Positions 34,211 through 42,341 of a stretch of DNA of 44,032 bases are shown here, piece by piece. Location: assembly GCA_003175695.1 (NCBI GenBank), contig PSRA01000208.1:1-44032 (forward strand). The letters run 5' to 3'. The notes below the pieces were generated by a model that saw nothing but the letters and a program-made list of their open reading frames with translations, was not told where the DNA came from and searched no databases. The stretch is from Bacteroidota bacterium. Lineage in GTDB: Bacteria > Bacteroidota > Bacteroidia > Chitinophagales > Chitinophagaceae. The stretch's first letter is position 1; each line of letters begins with the position of its first letter. Position numbers and translations under genes: made by a program.

Positions 34211-37129
34211 ATGAAGGAAGCGTTACAGCAACTTGGCCGGCTCCTGGAGGGCGAATTTTATACTGATGAAACCACCCGTATTCTCTACGCGACGGACGCC
34301 TCGGCATACCGGGAGATGCCCCTTGCTGTCGCAATTCCCAGAAATGCAGACGATATCAGAAAACTTATTGTCTTTGCCACCAAAAACAATACTTCCATCA
34401 TTCCCAGGACTGCGGGGACCTCTTTGGCTGGCCAGGTTGTTGGAAATGGGATCATAGTGGATGTTTCAAAATATTTTACTGAAATACTTGAACTGAATGT
34501 TGAAGAGAAATGGGTCAGGGTTCAGCCGGGAGTTATTCGTGATGAACTGAATCAATTTCTCAAAAAGAAGGGACTCTTTTTTGGTCCGGAAACAAGTACT
34601 GCCAATCGTGCGATGATAGGCGGGATGGTGGGGAATAATTCATGCGGCTCCAATTCCGTCATATACAGGAGCACGAGGGAGCATTTGCTCGAAGTGAAAG
34701 CCATATTGAGTGACGGATCCGAAGCCAAATTCAAAGCTATTTCTCTAAATGAATTTCATGAAAAATGTGAAGGAACGAACCTTGAGTCAAATATTTACAG
34801 AACTATCCGCAGTCAGCTGAGCAACTATGACAATCAATTGGAGATTCGCAGAGAATTCCCCAAGCCCAGCATCGAAAGAAGAAATACTGGTTATGCACTT
34901 GACGTGTTGTTGGATTCGGCCCCTTTTACCGCGGGACAGGAAGATTTTAATTTCTGCAAGTTGATTGCGGGTTCGGAAGGAACATTGGCATTCCTGACTG
35001 AAATAAAATTAAATGTAGTTCCGCTTCCACCGAAGGAGTCTGGTTTATTGTGCGTTCATTTCAATTCGATCGATGAATCACTCCGTGCAAATCTTATTGC
35101 CCTCAAATATCATCCGAGTGCCAGTGAACTTATCGATCATTATATCCTGGAGTGCACAAAAGATAATATAGAACAAAGAAAGAATCGGTTTTTCGTACAG
35201 GGGGATCCGGGGGCCATTCTTGTTGTTGAATTCACCGCTGACAATCGCGAGTCAATCCGCGAAACTGCGGCTAAAGTGGAAGCCGACATGCGAGCTTCCA
35301 ATCTCGGTTACTATTTTCCGTTATTGTTCGGAGAGGATACTAAGAAAATTTGGTCACTGAGAAAAGCTGGTTTGGGTTTATTGGGAAATCTACCAGGCGA
35401 TGAGAAGGCAGTTCCGGTAATTGAAGACACGGCAGTGGACGTGCAGGATCTTCCGGAATATATCCGTGAGTTCAATGAAATTCTGAAAAAGTATAATCTC
35501 TATTCTGTTCACTACGCTCATGCAGGTTCCGGAGAAATTCATTTGAGGCCTATCATCAATCTCAAGACTGAGGACGGAAATTTGCTTTTTAGAAAGATCG
35601 GAGAAGAAATCGCGACCTTGGTCAAGAAATACAAAGGCTCGCTTAGTGGGGAGCATGGAGATGGCAGACTCAGGGGAGAATTCATCCGGCAGATGATCGG
35701 AGAAAAAAATTATGAACTGATCAGGCAAATCAAAAAGACCTGGGATCCGAATAACATTTTCAATCCACATAAGATCGTCGATACGCCGTCCATGAACAGT
35801 ATGCTCAGGTATGAACCTGGGAAAATAATACCACAATTCACTACTGTTTTTCGTTTTCATAATCAAAATATCCTACAGCACGCAGAGCAATGCAATGGTT
35901 CGGGAGATTGCAGGAAGACACAATTGTCCGGAGGAACGATGTGCCCATCGTACATGGCTACTCGAAACGAAAAGGATACCACCCGTGCCAGGGCAAATAT
36001 TCTGAGAGAATTTCTTACGAATTCGAAGAAACCCAATCGGTATGACCACGACGAAATTTACGAGGTCATGGATCTCTGCCTGAGTTGCAAAGGATGTAAA
36101 TCTGAATGCCCATCTAACGTGGATATGGCCAAGTTGAAAGCGGAATTTTTGCAGCATTACTATGACGCGCGGGGAGTGCCTTTCAGAAGTCGCCTTATAG
36201 CCAATTTTACTAAGAGTGCTGCTGTAGGATCTTTGTCACCGACGGTTTACAACTGGATTGTGACGAATTCCGTCACTGCGAAATGGGTCAAACAGATCTC
36301 TGGATTTTCAGTTTCAAGGAGCATGCCCAAATTGAGCAAACAAACACTGCGTAACTGGTACAAGAAGCACAAGAAGAAAAACACTACAAATGACAAGGGT
36401 AGGATGGTCTATTTGTTTTGCGATGAATTTACCAATTACAATGACGCTGAAATAGGGAAGAAGGCAATTTTGCTACTGGAAAAATTAGGATATGGAGTCA
36501 TAATGCCTGACCATGAAGAAAGTGGGCGGACCTGGTTATCTAAAGGCCTGGTTCGGGAGGCAAAGAAAATTGCTAATAAGAATATCAAAATCTTCAGCTC
36601 TTTGATTAGCGATAATACACCGCTTATCGGGATCGAACCTTCCGCCATTTTATGTTTCAGAGATGAGTATGTGGACCTGGCAAATGATGATCAATTCGAA
36701 AATGCAAGAAGATTGTCTAAACAAAGTTTCATAATTGATGAGTTCCTTGCAATCGAGATGGAGAAAGGAAATATTCGTTCAGATCAGTTCACGAGCGAGA
36801 AAAAGCTGGTGAAATTGCATGGTCATTGCCAACAAAAGGCCTTGTCTTCGCTTACTCACTCCCTTAAGATATTGTCCCTTCCTGAAAACTATTCGGCAGA
36901 AAATATTCCAACGGGATGTTGTGGGATGGCGGGCTCATTTGGGTACGAAAAAGAACATTATGATCTATCCATGAAGGTGGGAGAACTGGTTTTGTTTCCG
37001 GCGGTTCGCAGCCAGTCTTTTGACACGATCATTGCCGCTCCGGGCACGAGTTGCCGCCACCAGGTAAAAGATGGTACTGGCAGGCTGGCCTTGCATCCTG
37101 TCGAAGTCTTATATGAGGCATTATTGTAG
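34211..37129 (+). CDS. FAD-linked/Fe-S 2-hydroxyacid dehydrogenase (YdiJ/D-lactate dehydrogenase-like)
   Basis: The 972-residue fusion enzyme oxidises a 2-hydroxyacid and passes electrons through iron-sulfur centres. Residues 30-210 are a PCMH-type FAD domain (PRTAGTSLAGQVVGNG, GGMVGNNSCGSNS). The FAD-oxidase C-domain follows (SVHYAHAGSGEIHLRP, SGEHGDGRLRGEF). Near residues 559 and 622 are cysteine clusters (CNGSGDC and CLSCKGCKSECP) of a GlpC-like Fe-S domain, and near residue 902 is the CCG motif GCCGMAG. Candidates are D-lactate, glycolate or D-2-hydroxyglutarate. The dehydratase and SDR genes follow on the same strand, so a sugar-acid route is suggested by context only. Confidence 0.85.
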   Translation: MKEALQQLGRLLEGEFYTDETTRILYATDASAYREMPLAVAIPRNADDIRKLIVFATKNNTSIIPRTAGTSLAGQVVGNGIIVDVSKYFTEILELNVEEKWVRVQPGVIRDELNQFLKKKGLFFGPETSTANRAMIGGMVGNNSCGSNSVIYRSTREHLLEVKAILSDGSEAKFKAISLNEFHEKCEGTNLESNIYRTIRSQLSNYDNQLEIRREFPKPSIERRNTGYALDVLLDSAPFTAGQEDFNFCKLIAGSEGTLAFLTEIKLNVVPLPPKESGLLCVHFNSIDESLRANLIALKYHPSASELIDHYILECTKDNIEQRKNRFFVQGDPGAILVVEFTADNRESIRETAAKVEADMRASNLGYYFPLLFGEDTKKIWSLRKAGLGLLGNLPGDEKAVPVIEDTAVDVQDLPEYIREFNEILKKYNLYSVHYAHAGSGEIHLRPIINLKTEDGNLLFRKIGEEIATLVKKYKGSLSGEHGDGRLRGEFIRQMIGEKNYELIRQIKKTWDPNNIFNPHKIVDTPSMNSMLRYEPGKIIPQFTTVFRFHNQNILQHAEQCNGSGDCRKTQLSGGTMCPSYMATRNEKDTTRARANILREFLTNSKKPNRYDHDEIYEVMDLCLSCKGCKSECPSNVDMAKLKAEFLQHYYDARGVPFRSRLIANFTKSAAVGSLSPTVYNWIVTNSVTAKWVKQISGFSVSRSMPKLSKQTLRNWYKKHKKKNTTNDKGRMVYLFCDEFTNYNDAEIGKKAILLLEKLGYGVIMPDHEESGRTWLSKGLVREAKKIANKNIKIFSSLISDNTPLIGIEPSAILCFRDEYVDLANDDQFENARRLSKQSFIIDEFLAIEMEKGNIRSDQFTSEKKLVKLHGHCQQKALSSLTHSLKILSLPENYSAENIPTGCCGMAGSFGYEKEHYDLSMKVGELVLFPAVRSQSFDTIIAAPGTSCRHQVKDGTGRLALHPVEVLYEALL

Positions 37130-37177
37130 AAAGCGTGCTTTCTTTCAAAGATTTGTAAATTGTTCCATTAATTAACT

Positions 37178-37218
37178 CAGTCCCTCGATGTGAACCCATG
37201 GTTCACATCGAGGGACTG
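37178..37218. repeat. Perfect 19-bp inverted repeat
   Basis: CAGTCCCTCGATGTGAACC at 37178-37196 is matched exactly by its reverse complement at 37200-37218, with a 3-base spacer. The hairpin lies 48 bases after the dehydrogenase stop and 38 bases before the dehydratase start. No T-run follows, so a simple intrinsic terminator is not the best explanation. A regulator-binding site, an mRNA-stabilising hairpin or a miniature repeat are alternatives. Confidence 0.9.
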
Positions 37219-37256
37219 TCCTCAATTGTTGAGCCTTCTAATAATTTGTAATCGCT

Positions 37257-38969
37257 ATGCATCCCACATTAAGAAGTCGCAATTGGTTTGGTAAGACTGG
37301 AAAGGATGGTTTCATTTATCGTGCCTGGATGAAAAACCAGGGGATCCCTGCATATGAATTTGAAGGCAAGCCTGTAATTGGAATATGTAATACCTGGTCA
37401 GAGTTGACGCCCTGCAATGCTCATTTTCGTGAGTTGGCAGAGTCGGTCAAAAGAGGCATTCTCGAAGCTGGTGGCTTCCCTGTTGAATTTCCAGTCATGT
37501 CACTGGGTGAAACGCTGATAAAACCAACGGCCATGCTATATCGCAATCTTGTGAGTATGGACGTGGAAGAGTCTATCCGGGCAAATCCTTTGGATGGCGT
37601 TGTGCTGCTGTGTGGTTGTGATAAGACCACACCTTCCCTGGTAATGGGTGCATGCAGTGTTAATATTCCCGCGATCGTAGTATCTGGAGGCCCTATGCTG
37701 ACTGGGAGCTATAAAGGAAAAGAAATTGGAACGAGCGATGTTTGGCGATTCGACGAAGATTATAGGATGGGGAAAATGACCCAGGAAGAATTGACAGTTG
37801 CCGAGGCCTGTATGTGCCGAAGCAGAGGACATTGTGCCGTGATGGGTACGGCGTCGTCGATGGCCTGTATGGTTGAATCATGGGGACTTACCTTGCCAGA
37901 AAATGCTGCTATTCCTGCCGCAGATTCCAGGCGAAAAGTGTTGGCACAGTTGTCAGGGCTTCGCATTGTGAATATGGTGAAGGAATCGCAGCGACCTTCG
38001 GATATCCTTACCCGTAAGGCATTTGAGAACGCTATTATGGTCAATGCTGCAATAGGAGGCTCTACGAATTTTGTAATCCATCTCCTGGCGATTGCGGGCC
38101 GCATCGGCGTGCCCCTGGATTTGATGGATTTTGATCGATCGTCTGCAAAAATTCCGCTTCTTGCCAATATTCAGCCTTCCGGAAAATACTTTATGGAAGA
38201 TCTGTATTATGCCGGCGGATTGCCAGCCGTGATGAAAGAACTTGACGGCGTTCTGCATGGAGATTGTGTAGGCGCCAATGGCAAAAGCCTGAAGGAAAAC
38301 TATTCTCAGGCCGAGTGTCACAATCGGGATGTAATTGCAACTTCCTCGTCTCCCTTCAATAAGACTTCAGGAATCGTAGTTCTAAAGGGGAATCTGGCTG
38401 AAAATGGTGCAGTGCTCAAACCTTCTGCGGCAACACCGGCACTCATGCGTCACCGGGGGAAGGCTGTTGTATTTGATAATATTGAAGACTATAAAGCGAG
38501 GATTGACGATCCGCAGCTGGATGTGGATGAATCGAGCGTACTGGTCTTGAAAAATGTGGGGCCGAAAGGATATCCGGGTATGCCGGAAGTTGGCAATATG
38601 GGGCTTCCCAAAAAGATATTGGAAAGCGGGATTACTGATATGGTCCGGATTTCCGATGGTAGAATGAGTGGAACAGGATTCGGCACTGTCGTTCTGCATG
38701 TATCTCCCGAAGCAGCAGAAGGAAAGAATTTCTCGCTGGTTCAGAATGGAGATTGGATTGAATTGGATGTCCCTGCAAGGCGCCTGCAATTAGAAGTGTC
38801 CGAAGAAGAATTGGCATTGAGGAGAGATAGGGCCCATTCATTTGTGCCCCCGGTTCAAAGGGGATATGTAAGCTTATATATGAAGCATGTTGAACAAGCA
38901 AGCGAAGGAGCCGATCTTGACTTCCTAAAAGGAGGATCGGGAAGTGCAGTGACAAGGGATTCACATTGA
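37257..38969 (+). CDS. IlvD/Edd-family sugar-acid dehydratase (L-arabinonate/D-xylonate type)
   Basis: The 570-residue Fe-S dehydratase removes water from a sugar acid to give a 2-keto-3-deoxy acid. Three cysteines sit where the cluster ligands of the sugar-acid branch lie: Cys52 in TPCNAH, Cys121 in CGCDKTTPS, and Cys193 in CRSRGHCAVMG. The serine of the base motif is in DGRMSGTGFG. The pattern GGPMLTGSYKG with TSDVWRF is typical of L-arabinonate and D-xylonate dehydratases rather than of IlvD, which makes branched-chain amino acids. The substrate could also be L-fuconate or L-rhamnonate. It follows the FAD/Fe-S gene after the inverted repeat, and an SDR gene follows it after 95 bases. Confidence 0.85.
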   Translation: MHPTLRSRNWFGKTGKDGFIYRAWMKNQGIPAYEFEGKPVIGICNTWSELTPCNAHFRELAESVKRGILEAGGFPVEFPVMSLGETLIKPTAMLYRNLVSMDVEESIRANPLDGVVLLCGCDKTTPSLVMGACSVNIPAIVVSGGPMLTGSYKGKEIGTSDVWRFDEDYRMGKMTQEELTVAEACMCRSRGHCAVMGTASSMACMVESWGLTLPENAAIPAADSRRKVLAQLSGLRIVNMVKESQRPSDILTRKAFENAIMVNAAIGGSTNFVIHLLAIAGRIGVPLDLMDFDRSSAKIPLLANIQPSGKYFMEDLYYAGGLPAVMKELDGVLHGDCVGANGKSLKENYSQAECHNRDVIATSSSPFNKTSGIVVLKGNLAENGAVLKPSAATPALMRHRGKAVVFDNIEDYKARIDDPQLDVDESSVLVLKNVGPKGYPGMPEVGNMGLPKKILESGITDMVRISDGRMSGTGFGTVVLHVSPEAAEGKNFSLVQNGDWIELDVPARRLQLEVSEEELALRRDRAHSFVPPVQRGYVSLYMKHVEQASEGADLDFLKGGSGSAVTRDSH

Positions 38970-39064
38970 AAACTTGCGCCAACCGGTCCGTTCTTTCGTA
39001 ATTTATTTCTAGCAGGCGTTCTCTATTCTGACAGAAGACAATCTCCTAATAACTTTCTAATACA

Positions 39065-39826
39065 ATGAAAGCTTTCGCTGATCAAGTTGCGATCATAACC
39101 GGCGCGGGCCAGGGTATCGGATTCGAAATAGCTAAACATCTCGCACTTGCCGGAGCCAAAATTATTTTGAATGATATAGATGAAAAGCTGGCTTTAAAAG
39201 CTTCCGAAAAGATAAGGCATGAAGGAGGCCAGTGCCTGGCGGCCCCAGGCGATTGTAGTCAAATGCCCGTTATCAGGGCAATGATCGATTTTGCGAAAAA
39301 AGAATTTGGCAAACTGGACATTGCAATTGCCAATGCTGGTATCACTTTATTCGGGGATTTTCTGGATTACCCTGAAGAATCGCTACGAAGAGTAATGGAA
39401 GTAAACATGAGTGGAAGTTTTTTCCTGGCTCAGCAAGCGGCAATTGAAATGAAAGCGAATGGCAAAGGTGGATCCATTTTATTCACCTCATCGGTTACTG
39501 GTCACCAGGCGCACAAAAATCTGGCAGCTTACGGTATGACAAAAGCGGCCTTGGAAATGCTGGCCAGGCATCTTGTCGTTGAACTCTCACCCTTTGGAAT
39601 AAACGTAAATACAATTGCTCCCGGCGCAACCTTGACGGAGCGAACCATAAATGATCCGGAATACGAAAAAACCTGGTCGCGGATTACTCCAACCGGGAGA
39701 CCAGCCACGACCGCCGATATTGCTCATGCCGCTCTTTTTTTGGTTTCCAAACAAGCCAGGCAAATCACGGGTCAAAGTCTGATCATCGATGGAGGATGGA
39801 CATCCGTTAGTCCTTCACCTTACTAG
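39065..39826 (+). CDS. Short-chain dehydrogenase/reductase
   Basis: The 253-residue classical SDR has the nucleotide-binding TGAGQGIG near residue 13, then NAGITLFG, the catalytic Ser in FTSSVTG, and Tyr and Lys in AAYGMTKAA. The C-terminus GQSLIIDGGWTSVSPS is a usual SDR end. The Asp after the second strand (LNDIDE) suggests NAD rather than NADP. It may oxidise or reduce a sugar or sugar acid, given the dehydratase and FAD dehydrogenase upstream on the same strand. The substrate is not readable from sequence. Confidence 0.87.
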   Translation: MKAFADQVAIITGAGQGIGFEIAKHLALAGAKIILNDIDEKLALKASEKIRHEGGQCLAAPGDCSQMPVIRAMIDFAKKEFGKLDIAIANAGITLFGDFLDYPEESLRRVMEVNMSGSFFLAQQAAIEMKANGKGGSILFTSSVTGHQAHKNLAAYGMTKAALEMLARHLVVELSPFGINVNTIAPGATLTERTINDPEYEKTWSRITPTGRPATTADIAHAALFLVSKQARQITGQSLIIDGGWTSVSPSPY

Positions 39827-40197
39827 ATTTTTTTTCTTTTTATCAAATACGGGCGACGCTATTAGATGGCCCGGAATTCCTTGAACCGGAATTTCGCAGG
39901 GTTCAATTCACTTTTTTCAACATCATAAAATGGGGTGGGATAAGGGCCAAAAATGGGCTCTTTTTTTTATTTTTTCCATAGCTAAATTTTTTGGAATTTT
40001 GAAGGGACATCGTGTCAGGCACCATGAAAAATCGCTGACAATATTTTTAGCTAAAAAAAATTTTAATCATATTATTGATTTTAAATAGTTTATACTTAAT
40101 TATCTTATATTTAATCAAGGTAGTATTTCCTTAATTTTTGAATCGATTTTGATTTTTTTTATGCAGGTATGAAAATTCATAATATTTTTTCATATTT
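39827..40197. other. AT-rich intergenic spacer without a recognised gene
   Basis: This 371-base spacer has no convincing coding frame. The first part holds the inverted repeat AATTCC/GGAATT near 39875 and a terminator-like hairpin at 39944. From about 40020 onward it is very AT-rich with long A and T runs, and probably contains the promoter of the WbqC-family gene, but no clear TAnnTTTG pair could be assigned. Confidence 0.6.
39944..39968 (+). terminator. Probable intrinsic terminator after the SDR gene
   Basis: GGGCC at 39944-39948 can pair with GGCTC at 39956-39960 (one G-U pair) around a 7-base loop. The stem is followed directly by eight T's at 39961-39968. The stem is short, so strength is uncertain, but the position suits an end for the dehydrogenase-dehydratase-SDR run. 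Confidence 0.5.
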
Positions 40198-40812
40198 ATG
40201 AACGTATTAACTGAAATACAATATTTTCCAAGTGTTATCTCAATCAAAAATTTGTATAATCATACAAATATATTTTTTGAGCAATATGAATTTTACCAGA
40301 AGAGGAGTTTTAGGAACCGGGCTTTGATCGCAGGATCGAATGGAATCATCAATTTGAGTATCCCTTTGCTTGATGGAAGAAATCAAAAAGTCTTAATGAA
40401 GGATGTTAGAATTGCCAACCAGGAAGCCTGGCAAAAAAGACACTGGCGCAGCATTTTTTCGAGCTATAACCACTCTCCCTGGTTTGACCATTATCGTGAT
40501 GAACTGGAAATTTTATATCTAAATAGATTTGAATTTTTGATGGATTGGAATCTCCGTTGTTTTGAATGGGTTGCCCAAAAATTGAATAGAAGTTTCGATA
40601 TTTTTCTAACCGAGACGTATCAAAAGAACTATGATCCGGGCAGTTGGATAGACCAGCGGAATCGCGTAATTCCGAAAAATTACCGTGATTTTGAGACAGC
40701 GTCTTATCGCCAGGTTTTTGAAGAAAAGCTTGGATTTCTTCCCAATCTTTCTATAATAGATCTATTGTTCTGCGAAGGAGGTCATGCTGCAGATTTGCTG
40801 AAAGAGAACTGA
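40198..40812 (+). CDS. WbqC-family protein
   Basis: The 204-residue protein has the WbqC-like pattern: an N-terminal IQYFPSVISIKNLYNHTNIFFEQYEFYQKRS-like start, SIPLLDGRNQKVLMKDVRI in the middle and WQKRHWRSIFSSYNHSPWF, which is conserved in the family. Members occur in surface-polysaccharide or amino-sugar contexts; their exact activity is not established. The DNA of the gene start and of the upstream spacer is more AT-rich than the neighbours. ATG 40198 is the only reasonable start. It converges with the lipoprotein gene 18 bases away. Confidence 0.75.
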   Translation: MNVLTEIQYFPSVISIKNLYNHTNIFFEQYEFYQKRSFRNRALIAGSNGIINLSIPLLDGRNQKVLMKDVRIANQEAWQKRHWRSIFSSYNHSPWFDHYRDELEILYLNRFEFLMDWNLRCFEWVAQKLNRSFDIFLTETYQKNYDPGSWIDQRNRVIPKNYRDFETASYRQVFEEKLGFLPNLSIIDLLFCEGGHAADLLKEN

Positions 40813-40830
40813 GTCGGGGGGAATTTCTGG

Positions 40831-41505
40831 CTAATTGCAATGGTTATATTCATCGGCAATTCGCATATAAACGTCGAGCCTTTTTTTATCGGAGAATCCC
40901 ATAGGCACAACATAATAGCCTTTGGTCTTTGCCAGAATCTTGTTTACCAGAGCGGGACAGTCCATCACAATCCGGCTCATCTTAACATCAAAATTGGAAA
41001 GATAATTGGTCATCGGAACAGTCTGGTAATACCCGTACCCCGGAAGCGCCATGAAATAATAGTAGGATTCCTCGTCATACGGGCTGCTCTTGCGGGTCCG
41101 GTGGAGTTCATATAATCGCATCTTTGAATCCTCACCATTCAGGGGCTTAACGAATAAGTAGGTAGTGAGCGGACTTGGACTTGAACCAAAATCAAAAATG
41201 GTATTTTGGAGATCTATCAGTTTCAGGGCGAAGTATTCGCCATTGACAGAATATCCTTTGATACTGCCCAGATATAATCTTTCATCAGTTTTTTGACTAT
41301 CCGGAATGAACGCGATGTAGTCCTTGTGAGCAAATTTGGATTCAGTATTCTCAAAATCGACAGTAATAAGTCCCTTTTTTTGGGTACCATCCGCCATATA
41401 GACAACTGACTCTTTTTTGTAAACGTCGTTAGAGGATTTAAAATAACTCCTGGCACAACCCGTGGAAAGTGTCAAAAACAAAAGCGCGGCTCCGAATAGT
41501 TTCAT
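40831..41505 (-). CDS. Uncharacterised lipoprotein
   Basis: The 224-residue protein is of unknown function. The N-terminus MKLFGAALLFLTLSTGCARS is a clear lipoprotein signal with Cys17 as the lipid site. The mature part is mainly beta-like (VVYMADGTQKKGLITVDFEN, DERLYLGSIKGYSVNGEYF) and ends in a mixed region with YYYFMALPGYGYYQTVPM. No catalytic motif was recognised. Similar paired beta-hairpin lipoproteins are common in Bacteroidota outer membranes. The start at 41505 is well supported by the signal. Confidence 0.7.
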   Translation of the reverse strand: MKLFGAALLFLTLSTGCARSYFKSSNDVYKKESVVYMADGTQKKGLITVDFENTESKFAHKDYIAFIPDSQKTDERLYLGSIKGYSVNGEYFALKLIDLQNTIFDFGSSPSPLTTYLFVKPLNGEDSKMRLYELHRTRKSSPYDEESYYYFMALPGYGYYQTVPMTNYLSNFDVKMSRIVMDCPALVNKILAKTKGYYVVPMGFSDKKRLDVYMRIADEYNHCN

Positions 41506-41668
41506 ATGAATTTGTGTGTTCCTGGTTAATAGCTGGCAGTTGACAATTATTGCTTTTTGAATGACTAAAGCCTGACAACTATCAATTGTCGAGGCACAAC
41601 CATAACTTCTCGGCTAATATATTGAAATAATGGAATAAATTATGGTCGAATAGTTTGAGGTCGTGGTG

Positions 41669-42340
41669 ATGGACCTGGATACAACCAAACCTTGCAATAT
41701 GCCCCTAAAATATTTTATTTGGTTCTCGGCCTGCTGTGGGATCCTGGGCACTGTTGCCCTTACTCTTTATTTCTCCGCTCCATTTTGGTTACTGCCATTG
41801 CCTGCCGCCAATGCAAGTGCAGAAGACCTTGTCAACTTTGGCAGGCAATATCGCAATCTGATATTGTTCGATGTCTGGCTCCAACAGGTTGGTTCGATTC
41901 TGACAGTCTTGTTTGCACTTGCGCTTGTTCACCTGGCGGGAACATCAAGATCTTATTCAGGGCGATTGGTCCTCTTAGTGGGCGCAGTTATCCTAAGTTT
42001 AAGCCTAGCAGAAGGCACATTCATAATGGCCGCGGTGCAGGCAGGAGACAATGGTCACAATGAAGCTGTTGTCACTAGCGTCGATATGGGCAGTGTTTTC
42101 ATTCATATCTTTCTTTTAGCACCGTCGTTATTTCTTGTTCTTGGATTTGCATTAATGAGATCATCGGTTCTGCCAGCGATATTCAGGAGATCGGCTATAG
42201 TGCTGGGTATCTTATTCCAGGTACTGGGGGTCGCTGGTTTATTTAGTAGTACAGCTTTGGTATTGGTGATTTTTGTATTGATGGCGCAAAATGCCTGGAC
42301 CTTACTGGCGTCAATTTCTTTGCTGATAAGAAGAGGCTAA
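41669..42340 (+). CDS. Uncharacterised integral membrane protein
   Basis: A 223-residue protein with about six predicted membrane helices (segments around FIWFSACCGILGTVALTL, ILFDVWLQQVGSILTVLFAL, LVLLVGAVILSLSLA, VFIHIFLLAPSLFLVLGFAL, AIVLGILFQVLGVAGLF and LVIFVLMAQNAWTLLA). ATG 41669 is preferred to the GTG codons at 41663 and 41666, because a GAGG at 41657-41660 is well placed as a ribosome-binding site. No family was recognised. Its stop is one base away from the end of the convergent M56 gene. Confidence 0.65.
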   Translation: MDLDTTKPCNMPLKYFIWFSACCGILGTVALTLYFSAPFWLLPLPAANASAEDLVNFGRQYRNLILFDVWLQQVGSILTVLFALALVHLAGTSRSYSGRLVLLVGAVILSLSLAEGTFIMAAVQAGDNGHNEAVVTSVDMGSVFIHIFLLAPSLFLVLGFALMRSSVLPAIFRRSAIVLGILFQVLGVAGLFSSTALVLVIFVLMAQNAWTLLASISLLIRRG

Positions 42341-42341
42341 A

